Of a DNA stretch of 64,000 nt, positions 17,280 to 26,313 are shown one piece after another (position 1 is the first letter of the stretch; every line of letters starts with the position of its first letter). Both the position numbers and the translations under genes were made by a program. The notes under the pieces are model-generated. The model was not told where the DNA came from and made no database searches. It saw only the letters and a program-made list of their open reading frames with translations. This DNA comes from Sandaracinobacteroides sp039808025 (GTDB lineage: Bacteria > Pseudomonadota > Alphaproteobacteria > Sphingomonadales > Sphingomonadaceae): assembly GCA_039808025.1 (NCBI GenBank), contig JBDHSK010000008.1, positions 62,001 to 126,000 of the forward strand, written 5' to 3'.

Positions 17280-17405
17280 ATGAAGATCCGTAACAGCATC
17301 AAGTCGCTCAAAGGGCGGCACCGTGACAATCGCGTGATCCGTCGCCGCGGTCGCACCTACATCATCAACAAGACCAACCGCCGCTTCAAGGCCCGCCAGG
17401 GCTGA
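17280..17405 (+). CDS. rpmJ: 50S ribosomal protein L36, zinc-free type
   Basis: 41 residues, starting MKIRNSIKSLKGRHRDN and ending RRFKARQG, highly basic. It is the smallest protein of the large ribosomal subunit. This copy has no cysteine at all, so it is the C-minus (YkgO-like) form that does not bind zinc. In many proteobacteria that form replaces the zinc-ribbon type under zinc limitation, and in sphingomonads it is often the only copy. The HAD gene starts 21 bp downstream on the same strand. Confidence 0.96.
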   Translation: MKIRNSIKSLKGRHRDNRVIRRRGRTYIINKTNRRFKARQG

Positions 17406-17425
17406 TCTGCGGGCCTTACGCGCCC

Positions 17426-18046
17426 GTGAAGCCGAGCCGGACACCACCACAGGCCGTTGTCTTCGATGTCGGCCATGTCCTTTACGACTGGGACCCGCGC
17501 TACCTCTACGCCCGTCTGATCCCCGACCCTGCGCGCCTCGACTGGTTCCTGGCGAACGTCGTCACGCGCCAATGGCACTTCCAGCACGATGCCGGGCGCC
17601 CCAGCTCGGAAACCACTGCCGAGCTGATCGCCGCCTTTCCCGGCGAACGGGCTCTCATCGAAGCCTATGCGCCGCGCTGGCTCGAAACCATCCCCGGCCC
17701 CGTCCCCGGCATGCTCGACCTGGTGTCACGGCTTGCGAAAGCTGATGTGCCGCTGTTCGCCATCACCAATTTCTCACACGAGTTCTGGGAACGTTTCCGG
17801 CCCACCGCCCCCATCTTCGACCTGTTCAACGACATCATCGTCTCGGGAACCGAGCGGCTGGTCAAACCCGACCCCGCCATCTTCGCGCTCGCCATGCGCC
17901 GCTTCGGGCTTGGCCCCGGCACTGCCCTGTTCATTGACGACAATGCCGCCAATGTCGCCGCTGCCATCGATTGCGGCTGGCACGCCCACCAGTTCCACGA
18001 CGCCCCAACCCTTGAACAGGCACTGAAAGATTACAGGCTGCTCTGA
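17426..18046 (+). CDS. HAD-superfamily hydrolase (YihX-like phosphatase)
   Basis: 206 residues starting at GTG. HAD motif I is VVFDVGHVLYDWD with nucleophile Asp14; the usual second Asp of DxD is Gly here, as in the FDxGxVL subgroup. Motif II lies in AITNFS, motif III is the Lys in LVKPDP and motif IV is FIDDNAANV. The helical cap between residues 20 and 95 suggests a small-molecule phosphatase of the sugar-phosphate type or a haloacid-dehalogenase-like enzyme. The substrate cannot be told. The TGA stop overlaps the hemF ATG (TGATG), so the pair is coupled. Confidence 0.88.
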   Translation: MKPSRTPPQAVVFDVGHVLYDWDPRYLYARLIPDPARLDWFLANVVTRQWHFQHDAGRPSSETTAELIAAFPGERALIEAYAPRWLETIPGPVPGMLDLVSRLAKADVPLFAITNFSHEFWERFRPTAPIFDLFNDIIVSGTERLVKPDPAIFALAMRRFGLGPGTALFIDDNAANVAAAIDCGWHAHQFHDAPTLEQALKDYRLL

Positions 18047-18939
18047 TGACCACCGACCACCAACAAGACGATCAGCAACAGGCCGCCGAAGCCTGGTTCC
18101 GCTCTCTGCGCGACCGCATCACCGCCACCTTCGAGCAGATCGAGACCGAGGGCGCGGCTCTGCCCGCACTTGCCAACGCCCCGGCGGAACCGGGCCGCTT
18201 CGTCTATACGCCGTGGCAGCGCGACGATCACCGTGGCGCACCGGGCGGCGGCGGCACCATGGGGGTGATGAAAGGCCGCATCTTCGAGAAAGTCGGAGTG
18301 AATATTTCCACCACCTATGGCGAATTCAGCCCGGAATTCGCCAAGGCCATCCCCGGCGCTGCCGATCAGCCGCAGTTCTTCGCCACCGGAATCAGCCTGG
18401 TCGCCCACATGGCCAACCCCCATGTGCCGGCCGTGCACATGAACACCCGCTTCTTGTGCACCACCAAACGCTGGTTCGGCGGCGGGGCCGATTTGAACCC
18501 CGCCCTGCCCCATGCCCCCGACAGCGAGGCGTTTCTCGCGGCGTTCCGCGCCGCCTGCGACCGCCACGACCCGGCTTACTGGCCCGACTATTCGCGCTGG
18601 TGCGACGAATATTTCTACCTTCCGCACCGCAAGCGGGCGCGCGGCATCGGTGGCATCTTCTACGATTATCTCGAGCACGACAGCGCCGCCGCCTTCGACA
18701 AGCATTTCGCCTTCACCCGCGATGTCGGCGAGACTTTCCTCGCCACCTTCCCGCAACTGGTGCGCGCCAACATGGCAAAGCCCTGGACGCCCGACGAGCG
18801 CCTGGCGCTGCTGCGCTATCGCGGCCTCTATGCCGAGTTCAATCTCATCTATGACCGCGGCACCACCTTCGGCCTCAAGACTGGCGGCAACACTGACGCC
18901 ATCCTCATGAGCCTGCCGCCCGAGGCCCGCTGGGACTGA
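18046..18939 (+). CDS. hemF: Oxygen-dependent coproporphyrinogen III oxidase
   Basis: 297 residues. It carries out the two oxidative decarboxylations of coproporphyrinogen III to protoporphyrinogen IX using O2, a late heme step. Signature stretches are GGGGTMGVMKGRIFEKVGVN, the HMNTRFL block, WWFGGG-type wording at KRWFGGGADLNP and the C-terminal YAEFNLIYDRGTTFGL. Presence of the aerobic enzyme fits a strictly or mainly aerobic lifestyle. It overlaps the HAD gene by one base and lies 165 bp upstream of rho. Confidence 0.96.
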   Translation: MTTDHQQDDQQQAAEAWFRSLRDRITATFEQIETEGAALPALANAPAEPGRFVYTPWQRDDHRGAPGGGGTMGVMKGRIFEKVGVNISTTYGEFSPEFAKAIPGAADQPQFFATGISLVAHMANPHVPAVHMNTRFLCTTKRWFGGGADLNPALPHAPDSEAFLAAFRAACDRHDPAYWPDYSRWCDEYFYLPHRKRARGIGGIFYDYLEHDSAAAFDKHFAFTRDVGETFLATFPQLVRANMAKPWTPDERLALLRYRGLYAEFNLIYDRGTTFGLKTGGNTDAILMSLPPEARWD

Positions 18940-19104
18940 ACCGCCCCGCCCTTGCGCCCGGCTGCCAACATCCCTACTTGACCACAAAGCCCGGCGCGCC
19001 TACCGCGCCATGCAGGCGCCCCGTCCGGTGGCGCGGCTATCCCTTTCTGGCTGTCCACGTCCGTGCCGGCAGCCCATTGCACGAATATTCCCAAGAAAGC
19101 AGAC

Positions 19105-20361
19105 ATGCATCTTTTCGAACTGAAAAAGAAAACCCCCGCCGATCTGGTCGCCCTCGCCGAGGAACTGGGAGTCGAACAGGCGTCCACCCTGCGCAAGCAG
19201 GACCTGCTGTTCGGAATCCTCAAGGTGATGGCCGAAAACAACGAGGAAATCATCGGCTCAGGCACCATCGAAGTGCTGTCAGACGGCTTTGGCTTCCTGC
19301 GATCGGCCGAGGCCAATTATCTGGCCGGGCCCGACGACATCTATGTGCCGCCCGCCATGGTGCGGCGTTTCGGCATCCGCACCGGCGACACCATCGAGGG
19401 CGAGATTCGCGCCCCCAAGGACGGCGAACGCTATTTCAGCCTGGTAAAGCTGAACCGCATCAACTTCGACGACCCCGAGATCCTGCGGCACCGTGTCAAC
19501 TTCGACAATCTTACGCCGCTTTACCCCAACGAAAAGCTCAACCTCGACAATGCCGACCCCACCAGCAAGGACAAATCGGCGCGCGTCATCGACATCATCA
19601 GCCCGCAGGGCAAGGGCCAGCGGGCGCTGATCGTAGCCCCGCCGCGCGTCGGTAAAACCGTGCTGTTGCAGAACATCGCCAAGGCGATTTCCGCCAACCA
19701 CCCCGAGGTTTATCTGATCGTGCTGCTGATCGACGAGCGGCCCGAGGAAGTGACCGACATGCAGCGCTCGGTGCAGGGCGAAGTGATCTCCTCGACCTTC
19801 GACGAACCGGCGGCACGCCACGTGCAGGTGGCAGAAATGGTCATCGAAAAGGCCAAGCGCCTGGTCGAGCACAAGCGCGACGTGGTGATCCTTCTCGATT
19901 CGATCACCCGGCTGGCGCGCGCCTACAATTCGGTGGTGCCTTCGTCGGGCAAGGTGCTGTCGGGCGGCGTCGACGCCAACGCCCTGCAGCGCCCCAAGCG
20001 CTTCTTCGGGGCGGCGCGCAACATTGAGGAAGGCGGATCCTTGTCGATCATCGCCACCGCCCTCATCGATACCGGCAGCCGCATGGACGAGCTGATCTTC
20101 GAAGAGTTCAAGGGAACCGGCAACTCGGAAATCGTGCTCGACAGGAAGGTCGCCGACAAGCGCATCTTCCCGGCGATGGATGTCGGCAAATCGGGCACCC
20201 GCAAGGAAGAGCTTCTGGTCGACAAGGCGACCCTTGCCAAGATGTGGGTTCTGCGCCGCATTCTCATGCAGATGGGTACCGTCGACGCCATGGAGTTCCT
20301 GCTCGACAAGATGAAGGACTCGAAGTCGAACGCCGATTTCTTCGCCTCGATGAACCAGTAA
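19105..20361 (+). CDS. rho: Transcription termination factor Rho
   Basis: 418 residues from the ATG at 19105; an in-frame ATG at 19063 is less likely. The N-terminal Rho-N helix bundle is followed by the cold-shock-like RNA-binding domain with GFGFLR. The RecA-type ATPase has Walker A APPRVGKT (178-185) and a Walker B in VVILLDSITR. Hexameric Rho pulls on untranslated RNA to stop transcription. The 165-bp leader is where autoregulation would act; it contains TTGACC at 18978 but no good -10. It is followed by msrB after 49 bp. Confidence 0.97.
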   Translation: MHLFELKKKTPADLVALAEELGVEQASTLRKQDLLFGILKVMAENNEEIIGSGTIEVLSDGFGFLRSAEANYLAGPDDIYVPPAMVRRFGIRTGDTIEGEIRAPKDGERYFSLVKLNRINFDDPEILRHRVNFDNLTPLYPNEKLNLDNADPTSKDKSARVIDIISPQGKGQRALIVAPPRVGKTVLLQNIAKAISANHPEVYLIVLLIDERPEEVTDMQRSVQGEVISSTFDEPAARHVQVAEMVIEKAKRLVEHKRDVVILLDSITRLARAYNSVVPSSGKVLSGGVDANALQRPKRFFGAARNIEEGGSLSIIATALIDTGSRMDELIFEEFKGTGNSEIVLDRKVADKRIFPAMDVGKSGTRKEELLVDKATLAKMWVLRRILMQMGTVDAMEFLLDKMKDSKSNADFFASMNQ

Positions 20362-20410
20362 CCGCTGTCCACCGCTGGAAACCAGGCGAGGGCTGCGCCA
20401 TATACAGCTG

Positions 20411-20848
20411 ATGGTCTGGCACAAATCTCCGGAAGCTCTGGCGCAGCTTACACCCGAACAGTTCCATGTCACGCAGCACAGCGGCACCGAGCGGCCGGGC
20501 ACCGGGGCGCTGCTGCATGAACATCGCCGCGGCCTCTATGTCGATATCGTCTCGGGCGAACCACTGTTCGCGTCGTCCGACAAGTTCGAATCGCATTGCG
20601 GCTGGCCCAGCTTCACCCGCCCCATCGATGCGGCGTTCGTGCAGGAACGCCGCGACACCTCGCATGGCATGATCCGCACCGAGGTGCGCTCGACCCACGC
20701 CGACAGCCATCTTGGCCATGTGTTCAACGATGGCCCGGCTGATCGTGGCGGCCTGCGTTACTGCATCAACTCGGCGTCACTGCGCTTCATCCCCGCTGAG
20801 AACATGGCGGCCGAGGGCTATGCCGACTGGCTGCCGCTGATCGACTGA
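20411..20848 (+). CDS. msrB: Peptide methionine-(R)-S-oxide reductase MsrB
   Basis: 145 residues. It reduces R-methionine sulfoxide in oxidised proteins. The catalytic Cys is in GLRYCINSASLRF and the family block SHLGHVF is present, with a second Cys in HCGWPSF that may resolve the disulfide. The two CxxC pairs that bind structural zinc in many MsrB proteins are missing: the first position reads VDIVSGEPLF. It therefore belongs to the zinc-free group. It faces the glsB-like gene tail to tail across 21 bp. Confidence 0.95.
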   Translation: MVWHKSPEALAQLTPEQFHVTQHSGTERPGTGALLHEHRRGLYVDIVSGEPLFASSDKFESHCGWPSFTRPIDAAFVQERRDTSHGMIRTEVRSTHADSHLGHVFNDGPADRGGLRYCINSASLRFIPAENMAAEGYADWLPLID

Positions 20849-20869
20849 TACGGTCTGGCGCGCCTTGCG

Positions 20870-21127
20870 CTAGCGCCGCGAGAACATCCGCCACAGCCCT
20901 AGCAGCAGCAGGGCGCCAATCACGGCACCAACGAACCCGGCGCTCTCGCCCTCGGCATACATGCCGGTCGCCTGGCCGATCCAGCTGAACAGCACCGCCC
21001 CCAGCACGCCCAGAAAGGTGGTCATCAGGCAACCCTGCGGGTCTTTGGGGTTGCCCGCCAGCACGCGTGCCAGCAGACCGGCAAAGAAGCCGATCAGGAT
21101 CACTCCCAGCCACGATGATGCCGCCAT
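20870..21127 (-). CDS. GlsB/YeaQ/YmgE-family small membrane protein
   Basis: 85 residues from the ATG at 21127, which has GGGAGAG upstream. It has three hydrophobic segments separated by a short polar loop (NPKDPQG) and a Gly-rich first segment, the layout of the transglycosylase-associated/YeaQ family. Members are stress-induced inner-membrane proteins of unproven biochemical role. The last residues are basic (RMFSRR). It is 93 bp downstream of rne on the same strand. Confidence 0.88.
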   Translation of the reverse strand: MAASSWLGVILIGFFAGLLARVLAGNPKDPQGCLMTTFLGVLGAVLFSWIGQATGMYAEGESAGFVGAVIGALLLLGLWRMFSRR

Positions 21128-21220
21128 TTCCGCTCTCCCTTCCTGATGGACCGGGGTGTCGGGCCCCTGCCTGACAACCCGGTTCCACATCCCTGTTTCA
21201 GGCGGACGCTGCCCGCACCC

Positions 21221-23956
21221 TCAGCGATTGCCGAAGGTGCGGTTCCACCAGCCCTTGCGCACCGGTTCCGCCGGTTCGGCCGCTGTCGTGGCGTCACCGA
21301 CGCCGGCTGATTCCGTTGACGTATCAGCAGCCGGTTCTTCAGCAGGGGGCACGTCAGCAGATGTCGCCCCACCAGCTGCCGAATCAGCTGCAACCGGTTG
21401 TTCTTCCGGGGTCTCCGTCACTTTGGCCTTGCGGGTGCGGCGGGGTTTGGGGGACGCTGGTTCGCCGGCTCCGGCCACCTCGGGCACCCCGGTCGCATCA
21501 GCCGCAGCGGCAGCCGCCGACTTGCGCCGCCGGGTGGGCTTTGCCGGCTTTTCCGCTGCCATAGTGGCTGTCGTTGGGGCGGGCTCGGCTGATGCTTCTG
21601 CCGCAACGGCGGAATTGGCCTCTGTCTTGTCGGCATCTGCTTTCTTGCGACGCGTGCGACGCGGCCTCGGCGTATCCCCGGCGCCTTCGTCTGCTGACCT
21701 CACCTCTTCGCTGGCCGCCATTGGCGCTGCATCGGCACCATCCGCAGCCACGGCCTCGGCTGCGTCTTCAGCCAGCCCCCCGGCCGGATCGGCCGACTCG
21801 GCCGGCTCGGCTGGTTCGGCGATGTCCGCTACGTCTTCCAGCGAGGGTGCGGCGTCATCGGCAGTTTCTGCTGCCACCTCGTCCCGGCGTCCGTTGCGCC
21901 GCCGCCGCCGCGACCGGCGCCGTGGCTCTCCGGCTGTCGCTGCCGTCTCCGGCCCTTCCACACCCATTGCGCGTCCGGTGTCGTCGGCTGCATCTTCGGT
22001 GTCTTCCACAACCGGTTCGGCACTCTCGGCAGTTGCCAGTGGTGCGCCGGGGTCGGCGCTGTCGGCATAGGCTTCCTCGGAGGTGCGGTCCCGGCCACCA
22101 CGCCGCCGCCTGCGCGACCGGCGTTTACGGCGCTCGTTGCGTCCACCCTCGGCGTCGCGCGCCTGCTCGTCGCCGCCATCCTCGTCGGCTGCATCCGCCT
22201 CGTCGATGTCAGGCTCGTCTGCGGCGGCGGCCCTGGGCAGTGCCGGAAGCTGCGGGCGCGGGGCCTGCGCCGGCGGCGGACCGCTGGAATCGATCTGCAC
22301 CCGGCCGCCGATCAGCGTGTCATCGGGCAGAACCTCGATGCTGATGTCATAGCGGGCTTCCAGCTCCGTCAGCTCGACCCGTTTGCGGTTCAGCATGTAG
22401 ATAGCCACCGAACGGTCGGCCCGCAGGCGGAAGATGCTTGCCCGACCGCGCACGGCTTCTTCTTCCAGCAGCCGCAACGCCGCCAGCGCCGCCGAGCCAT
22501 CGGTGCGCACCAGCCCGGTGCCTTCGCACATGTGGCAGACCTGAGTCGACGCTTCCAGCACCCCGGTGCGCAGCCGCTGACGGCTCATCTCCAGAAGCCC
22601 GAACGATGAGATGCGCCCCACCTGAATGCGGGCACGGTCGGCTCGCAGCGCTTCCTTCAGCGCCCGCTCCACCCGGCGATTGTTGCCGTGCGATTCCATG
22701 TCGATGAAATCGACGACCACCAGGCCCGCCATGTCGCGCAGCCGCAGCTGCCGGGCCACTTCCTCGGCAGCCTCGATGTTGGTCTTGAGCGCCGTTTCCT
22801 CGATGTTGTGCTCACGGGTAGAGCGCCCCGAGTTGACATCGACGGCCACCAGCGCCTCGGTGGGGTTGATCACCAGATAGCCCCCCGACTTCAGGTTGAC
22901 CACCGGGTTCATCAGCGCCGAAAGCTGCGATTCCACGCCGGCGCGGTGGAACAACGGCACCGGGTCGTTATAGAGCTGCACCCGTCGCGCGTGGCTCGGC
23001 ATCAGCAGCTTCATGAAATCCTTGGCCTGACGGTAGCTGTCTTCGCCATCCACCAGCACTTCGTCGATTTCGCGGTTATAGATGTCGCGGATCGCCCGCT
23101 TCACCAGATCGCTGTCTTCATAGATCAGCGATGGCGCCGTCGATTGCAGCGTGGTTTCCCGTATCCCGTCCCACAGCCGCGTCAGATAGTCGAAGTCGCG
23201 GCGGATCTCGGTCTTGGTTCGCTCAAGGCCGGCGGTGCGCACAATGGCGCCCATCGTTGGCGGCAGGTCGAGTTCGGACATGATCGCCTTCAGCCGCTTG
23301 CGGTCGGCGGCATTGGCAATCTTGCGGCTGATTCCGCCGCCCTGTGCGGTGTTGGGCATCAGCACCGAATAGCGCCCGGCCAGCGAAATATAGGTGGTTA
23401 GCGCCGCGCCCTTGTTGCCGCGTTCCTCCTTCACCACCTGCACCAGCATCACCTGTCGACGGCGGATGACTTCCTGGATCTTGTAGCGCCGCCGCAGCGC
23501 CATGCGCCGCCGCCGCAGCGCCTCGGCGCCTGCCTCCTCGGTATTGCCATGCTCTTCGGGCCCTGCCGGCTGGTCGCCGTTATCGCCTTCGCCATGCTCA
23601 TCCGCGGCCACCTCTTCGGCCAGCGGGTCGCCGCCGTGTTCATCTGCGGCATGGCTGCTTTCCTCGGCCAGCCGCTGCTCTTCGCGCAGAAGCGCCTCGC
23701 GGTCTTCGCGGGGGATCTGGTAATAATCGGGATGGATTTCACTGAAGGCCAGAAACCCGTGGCGGTTGCCGCCATAATCGATGAAGGCCGCCTGCAACGA
23801 CGGTTCTACCCGGGTTACCTTGGCGAGATAGATATTTCCCTTGATCTGCTTGCGGGCGGCGGCCTCGAAATCAAATTCCTCGATCCTGCTTCCCTTGACG
23901 ACAGCCACCCGGGTTTCCTCCGGGTGGCGGCCGTCGATCAGCATTCTGGTGGTCAT
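21221..23956 (-). CDS. rne: Ribonuclease E
   Basis: 911 residues. It is the endonuclease that starts mRNA decay and matures rRNA and tRNA. The S1 domain (about 36-200) is split by an acidic, His-containing insertion at roughly 92-150. The DNase I-like catalytic domain has metal-binding Asp373 (AVDVNSG) and Asp416 (VVDFIDM). The zinc-link Cys474 and Cys477 (VCHMCEGTG) hold the tetramer together. From about residue 560 on, the protein is low-complexity, rich in Ala, Glu, Pro and Arg blocks, and ends WWNRTFGNR. This is the scaffold region expected to bind degradosome partners and RNA. The start ATG has AGGAGA upstream. Confidence 0.97.
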   Translation of the reverse strand: MTTRMLIDGRHPEETRVAVVKGSRIEEFDFEAAARKQIKGNIYLAKVTRVEPSLQAAFIDYGGNRHGFLAFSEIHPDYYQIPREDREALLREEQRLAEESSHAADEHGGDPLAEEVAADEHGEGDNGDQPAGPEEHGNTEEAGAEALRRRRMALRRRYKIQEVIRRRQVMLVQVVKEERGNKGAALTTYISLAGRYSVLMPNTAQGGGISRKIANAADRKRLKAIMSELDLPPTMGAIVRTAGLERTKTEIRRDFDYLTRLWDGIRETTLQSTAPSLIYEDSDLVKRAIRDIYNREIDEVLVDGEDSYRQAKDFMKLLMPSHARRVQLYNDPVPLFHRAGVESQLSALMNPVVNLKSGGYLVINPTEALVAVDVNSGRSTREHNIEETALKTNIEAAEEVARQLRLRDMAGLVVVDFIDMESHGNNRRVERALKEALRADRARIQVGRISSFGLLEMSRQRLRTGVLEASTQVCHMCEGTGLVRTDGSAALAALRLLEEEAVRGRASIFRLRADRSVAIYMLNRKRVELTELEARYDISIEVLPDDTLIGGRVQIDSSGPPPAQAPRPQLPALPRAAAADEPDIDEADAADEDGGDEQARDAEGGRNERRKRRSRRRRRGGRDRTSEEAYADSADPGAPLATAESAEPVVEDTEDAADDTGRAMGVEGPETAATAGEPRRRSRRRRRNGRRDEVAAETADDAAPSLEDVADIAEPAEPAESADPAGGLAEDAAEAVAADGADAAPMAASEEVRSADEGAGDTPRPRRTRRKKADADKTEANSAVAAEASAEPAPTTATMAAEKPAKPTRRRKSAAAAAADATGVPEVAGAGEPASPKPRRTRKAKVTETPEEQPVAADSAAGGATSADVPPAEEPAADTSTESAGVGDATTAAEPAEPVRKGWWNRTFGNR

Positions 23957-24389
23957 GGTGGAATCTCCTGTCGCGCCATGCGCGAATGGTGGCAGCGTCC
24001 AGGCTGCGGCGCACGCGGGATCGCGCTGCCCCAGCCGGCTGCGAGCTGAAAATTTGGCTGGAATCTGAAAGGTCTGAAACGGGGCGGTTCGTCGGCATCA
24101 CCACAACGATCGGCTGGTGGCAACGGTGCGCCACCAGCAGACGGTTTCCGGATTCACACAGCCTGACGTTCATTCCACCCCGGCAATCCATTCTCTCTGC
24201 GCACCGCCGGGTGTGGCGGCATGCAGGCGGGCGGCAAGCCGGGTGCCGATATCCCGGTCTGCGATCCCACGCGGTCCCGGTCTGGCAGCTTGCGGCGGAG
24301 AACCGCCCATACCCGAGCGCTAGCACCAGTTGCCCCTTCCGGCAAGTAGCACTGAAACCCAGCCGCAATCAGCCGTAAACAGGCCCGAG
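23957..24389. other. 433-bp gap between divergent rne and fliD
   Basis: No convincing gene. The short open frames here have no initiation context and no recognisable family. The region must hold the promoters and 5' leaders of both rne and fliD. The only structure I could pick out is a small inverted repeat, TTGCC/GGCAA, at 24330-24345 close to fliD. I see no match to a sigma-54 flagellar promoter. Confidence 0.6.
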
Positions 24390-25829
24390 ATGACCACGAC
24401 CAGCGCCAACCTGCTGACAGCCCTCAACGCCGGCTCCGGTATAGATACCAAAAAGCTGGTGAGCGAGCTGGTCAGCGCCGAAAAGACCGCCCGCCAGGCG
24501 GTCCTCGATCAACGCCTGCAGAAGGTGGAGGCGAAGATCTCCGCCCTCTCGACCTTCCGCTCGGCCATCGATGCCCTGTCGTCGGCGCTGTCATCCCGCA
24601 TCAGCAGCGGCTCGCTGTCGGGCATCCCCGCTGTCTCCGACACCTCGGTCCTTGGCCTCAGCCTGCCCCGGGGCGGCACCGTGGCCCGGCAATCGCTGGA
24701 GATTCGCCAGCTGGCGGGTGGCCAGACCCTGGCGTCCGGTCCGGTGGCCGATGCCGATGCACCCATCGGCGAAGGCACCTTCACCATCCGGTTCGGAGCC
24801 GTTGCCGGAACCGCGGCCGCCACCGGATTCACGCCCGGAGCGCTTGCGGACCTTTCCGTCACCATCGGCCCCGACAACAACAGCCTCTCGGGCCTGCGCA
24901 ACGCCATCAACGACGCCGCGGCTGTCGCCAAGGCCCCGGTGCAGGCCGTGATTGTTACCGATACCAACGGCAGCCGGCTTATGCTGCGCGGCCAGATGGG
25001 TGAGGAATCGGGTTTTCTCGTCGAAACCGATCTCGAGGCCTTCGCCTTTCGTGGCGACGGCACCGGCGGGCTCAGCCGCACCCAGGTGGCTGCAGACGCC
25101 CGCATCGCCATCGATGGCGTGGAATTGCGGCGCCCCTCCAATATCATCACCGATCTGGTCGAAAACGCCACCCTCACCCTCTACAAGGCGACGCCCGGAA
25201 CCCCCGTCATCATCGAGGCCGAACGCAGCGACTCCGAACTGCAACAGGTCGTCTCCGACATGGCGTCCGCCCTCAACGAGCTGGTCTCGATCGGCAAGTC
25301 CCTGTCTTCGGCGGGGTCAGCCACGGCGTCAGCAGGCGCGCTAGCAGCCGACAGCAACACCCGCCGCACCCTCAGCGACCTGAAGCAGCTGGTCTCGAAA
25401 GACCTGCTGGCCGACAGCAGCGGCGCGCCGACCCGCCTCAGCGACATCGGTCTCACGCTTGACCGCTACGGGACATTCATCGTCGACAGTGCGCGTCTGA
25501 ACACTGCCATCGCGGCGCACCCCGAGGCCATCGAGAAGCTGGTGACCGCCATCAATGCCAGCGGCAGCGGTGGCAGCCCGGACGGACCGCTGAAACAGAT
25601 TTCCGCACGCTTTGCCATGGCTGTTCAGGGGTCAGGCGGCCATCCTACCGCCCTGCAACAGGAAAAGGCTCGCATTGCTGCTGACCAGCAGAAGCTCGAC
25701 GACCGCATCGAGCGACTGACCCAGAGCTATACCCGACAGTTCGCCCGCGTCGACAGCCGGGTCAGTCAGTACAAGGATCTGATGAGTTTCATGCAACAGC
25801 AGATCGACTTGTGGACCAAATCCAAGTGA
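24390..25829 (+). CDS. fliD: Flagellar hook-associated protein 2 (filament cap)
   Basis: 479 residues from the ATG at 24390; a TTG 20 codons upstream is unlikely. It forms the cap that folds flagellin monomers at the filament tip. The N-terminal FliD_N region begins LLTALNAGSGIDTKKLVSEL and a helical start follows. The C-terminal FliD_C region includes LSDIGLTLDRYGTF and the terminal coiled coil with LMSFMQQQIDLW. The central domain is short compared with enterobacterial FliD. It is followed 31 bp later by its chaperone partner fliS. No other flagellar genes are in the window. Confidence 0.94.
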   Translation: MTTTSANLLTALNAGSGIDTKKLVSELVSAEKTARQAVLDQRLQKVEAKISALSTFRSAIDALSSALSSRISSGSLSGIPAVSDTSVLGLSLPRGGTVARQSLEIRQLAGGQTLASGPVADADAPIGEGTFTIRFGAVAGTAAATGFTPGALADLSVTIGPDNNSLSGLRNAINDAAAVAKAPVQAVIVTDTNGSRLMLRGQMGEESGFLVETDLEAFAFRGDGTGGLSRTQVAADARIAIDGVELRRPSNIITDLVENATLTLYKATPGTPVIIEAERSDSELQQVVSDMASALNELVSIGKSLSSAGSATASAGALAADSNTRRTLSDLKQLVSKDLLADSSGAPTRLSDIGLTLDRYGTFIVDSARLNTAIAAHPEAIEKLVTAINASGSGGSPDGPLKQISARFAMAVQGSGGHPTALQQEKARIAADQQKLDDRIERLTQSYTRQFARVDSRVSQYKDLMSFMQQQIDLWTKSK

Positions 25830-25860
25830 TTCCCTGACCAGCAACACAAGGCGCTCCATC

Positions 25861-26280
25861 ATGCACGCTCTCGCACTCGCCCGCTCTTCCACCCCGACAC
25901 GCCCGTCGGCTGCTCTCAGCGCCTATGGCAGCGCCTCGCTGGCCGCCCGTATCGAAGGAGCCTCGCCCCATGCCCTGGTGCAGATGCTCTATGATCGCCT
26001 GCTCCAGCACATCCGCGAGGCCAGACAAGCCGGACTGGCCGGCAATACTGCCGGGAGGCTGAAGGCCACTGCTCATGCCATCACCATCATCGACGGGCTT
26101 GACGCCACCCTCGATGATCGTCGCGGAGGTGACGTCGCCGCCAGCCTGCACCAGGTCTACCAGCTGTTGTCAGACCGTATGCTGGCCGGCACGGCAACGG
26201 CTCTTGGCGAAGCTGAAACGTCCATCCGCGCCATCGCCGACGCCTGGCGCTCCATCCGCCATAACATGGCCCGCTCGTAA
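25861..26280 (+). CDS. fliS: Flagellar export chaperone FliS
   Basis: 139 residues. FliS binds the C-terminus of flagellin in the cytosol and keeps it from polymerising before export. The conserved core around residues 20-55, with the family's ALSAYG and LVQMLYDRLLQHIREA blocks, is present, followed by a four-helix-bundle pattern. The first 20 residues are a poorly conserved extension. It pairs with fliD in a two-gene unit and faces holC tail to tail. Confidence 0.92.
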   Translation: MHALALARSSTPTRPSAALSAYGSASLAARIEGASPHALVQMLYDRLLQHIREARQAGLAGNTAGRLKATAHAITIIDGLDATLDDRRGGDVAASLHQVYQLLSDRMLAGTATALGEAETSIRAIADAWRSIRHNMARS

Positions 26281-26290
26281 CGCCACAAAG

Positions 26291-26313
26291 GGCCTGATTG
26301 CCGCATTCAGGCC
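26291..26313. terminator. Possible shared hairpin between convergent fliS and holC
   Basis: GGCCTGA at 26291-26297 pairs with TCAGGCC at 26307-26313 around a 9-base loop. The right arm begins with the holC stop codon. T runs on either side are very short, so as an intrinsic terminator it would be weak. Confidence 0.35.

Noticed and set aside
24117..24323. Short open frame of 68 codons in the rne-fliD gap
   Set aside because: No ribosome binding site, no recognisable domain, and several overlapping frames of equal quality on both strands.
24320..24345. Possible sigma-54 promoter before fliD (CAC...TTGC)
   Set aside because: The spacing between the CAC and TTGC elements is 3 bp instead of the required 5.
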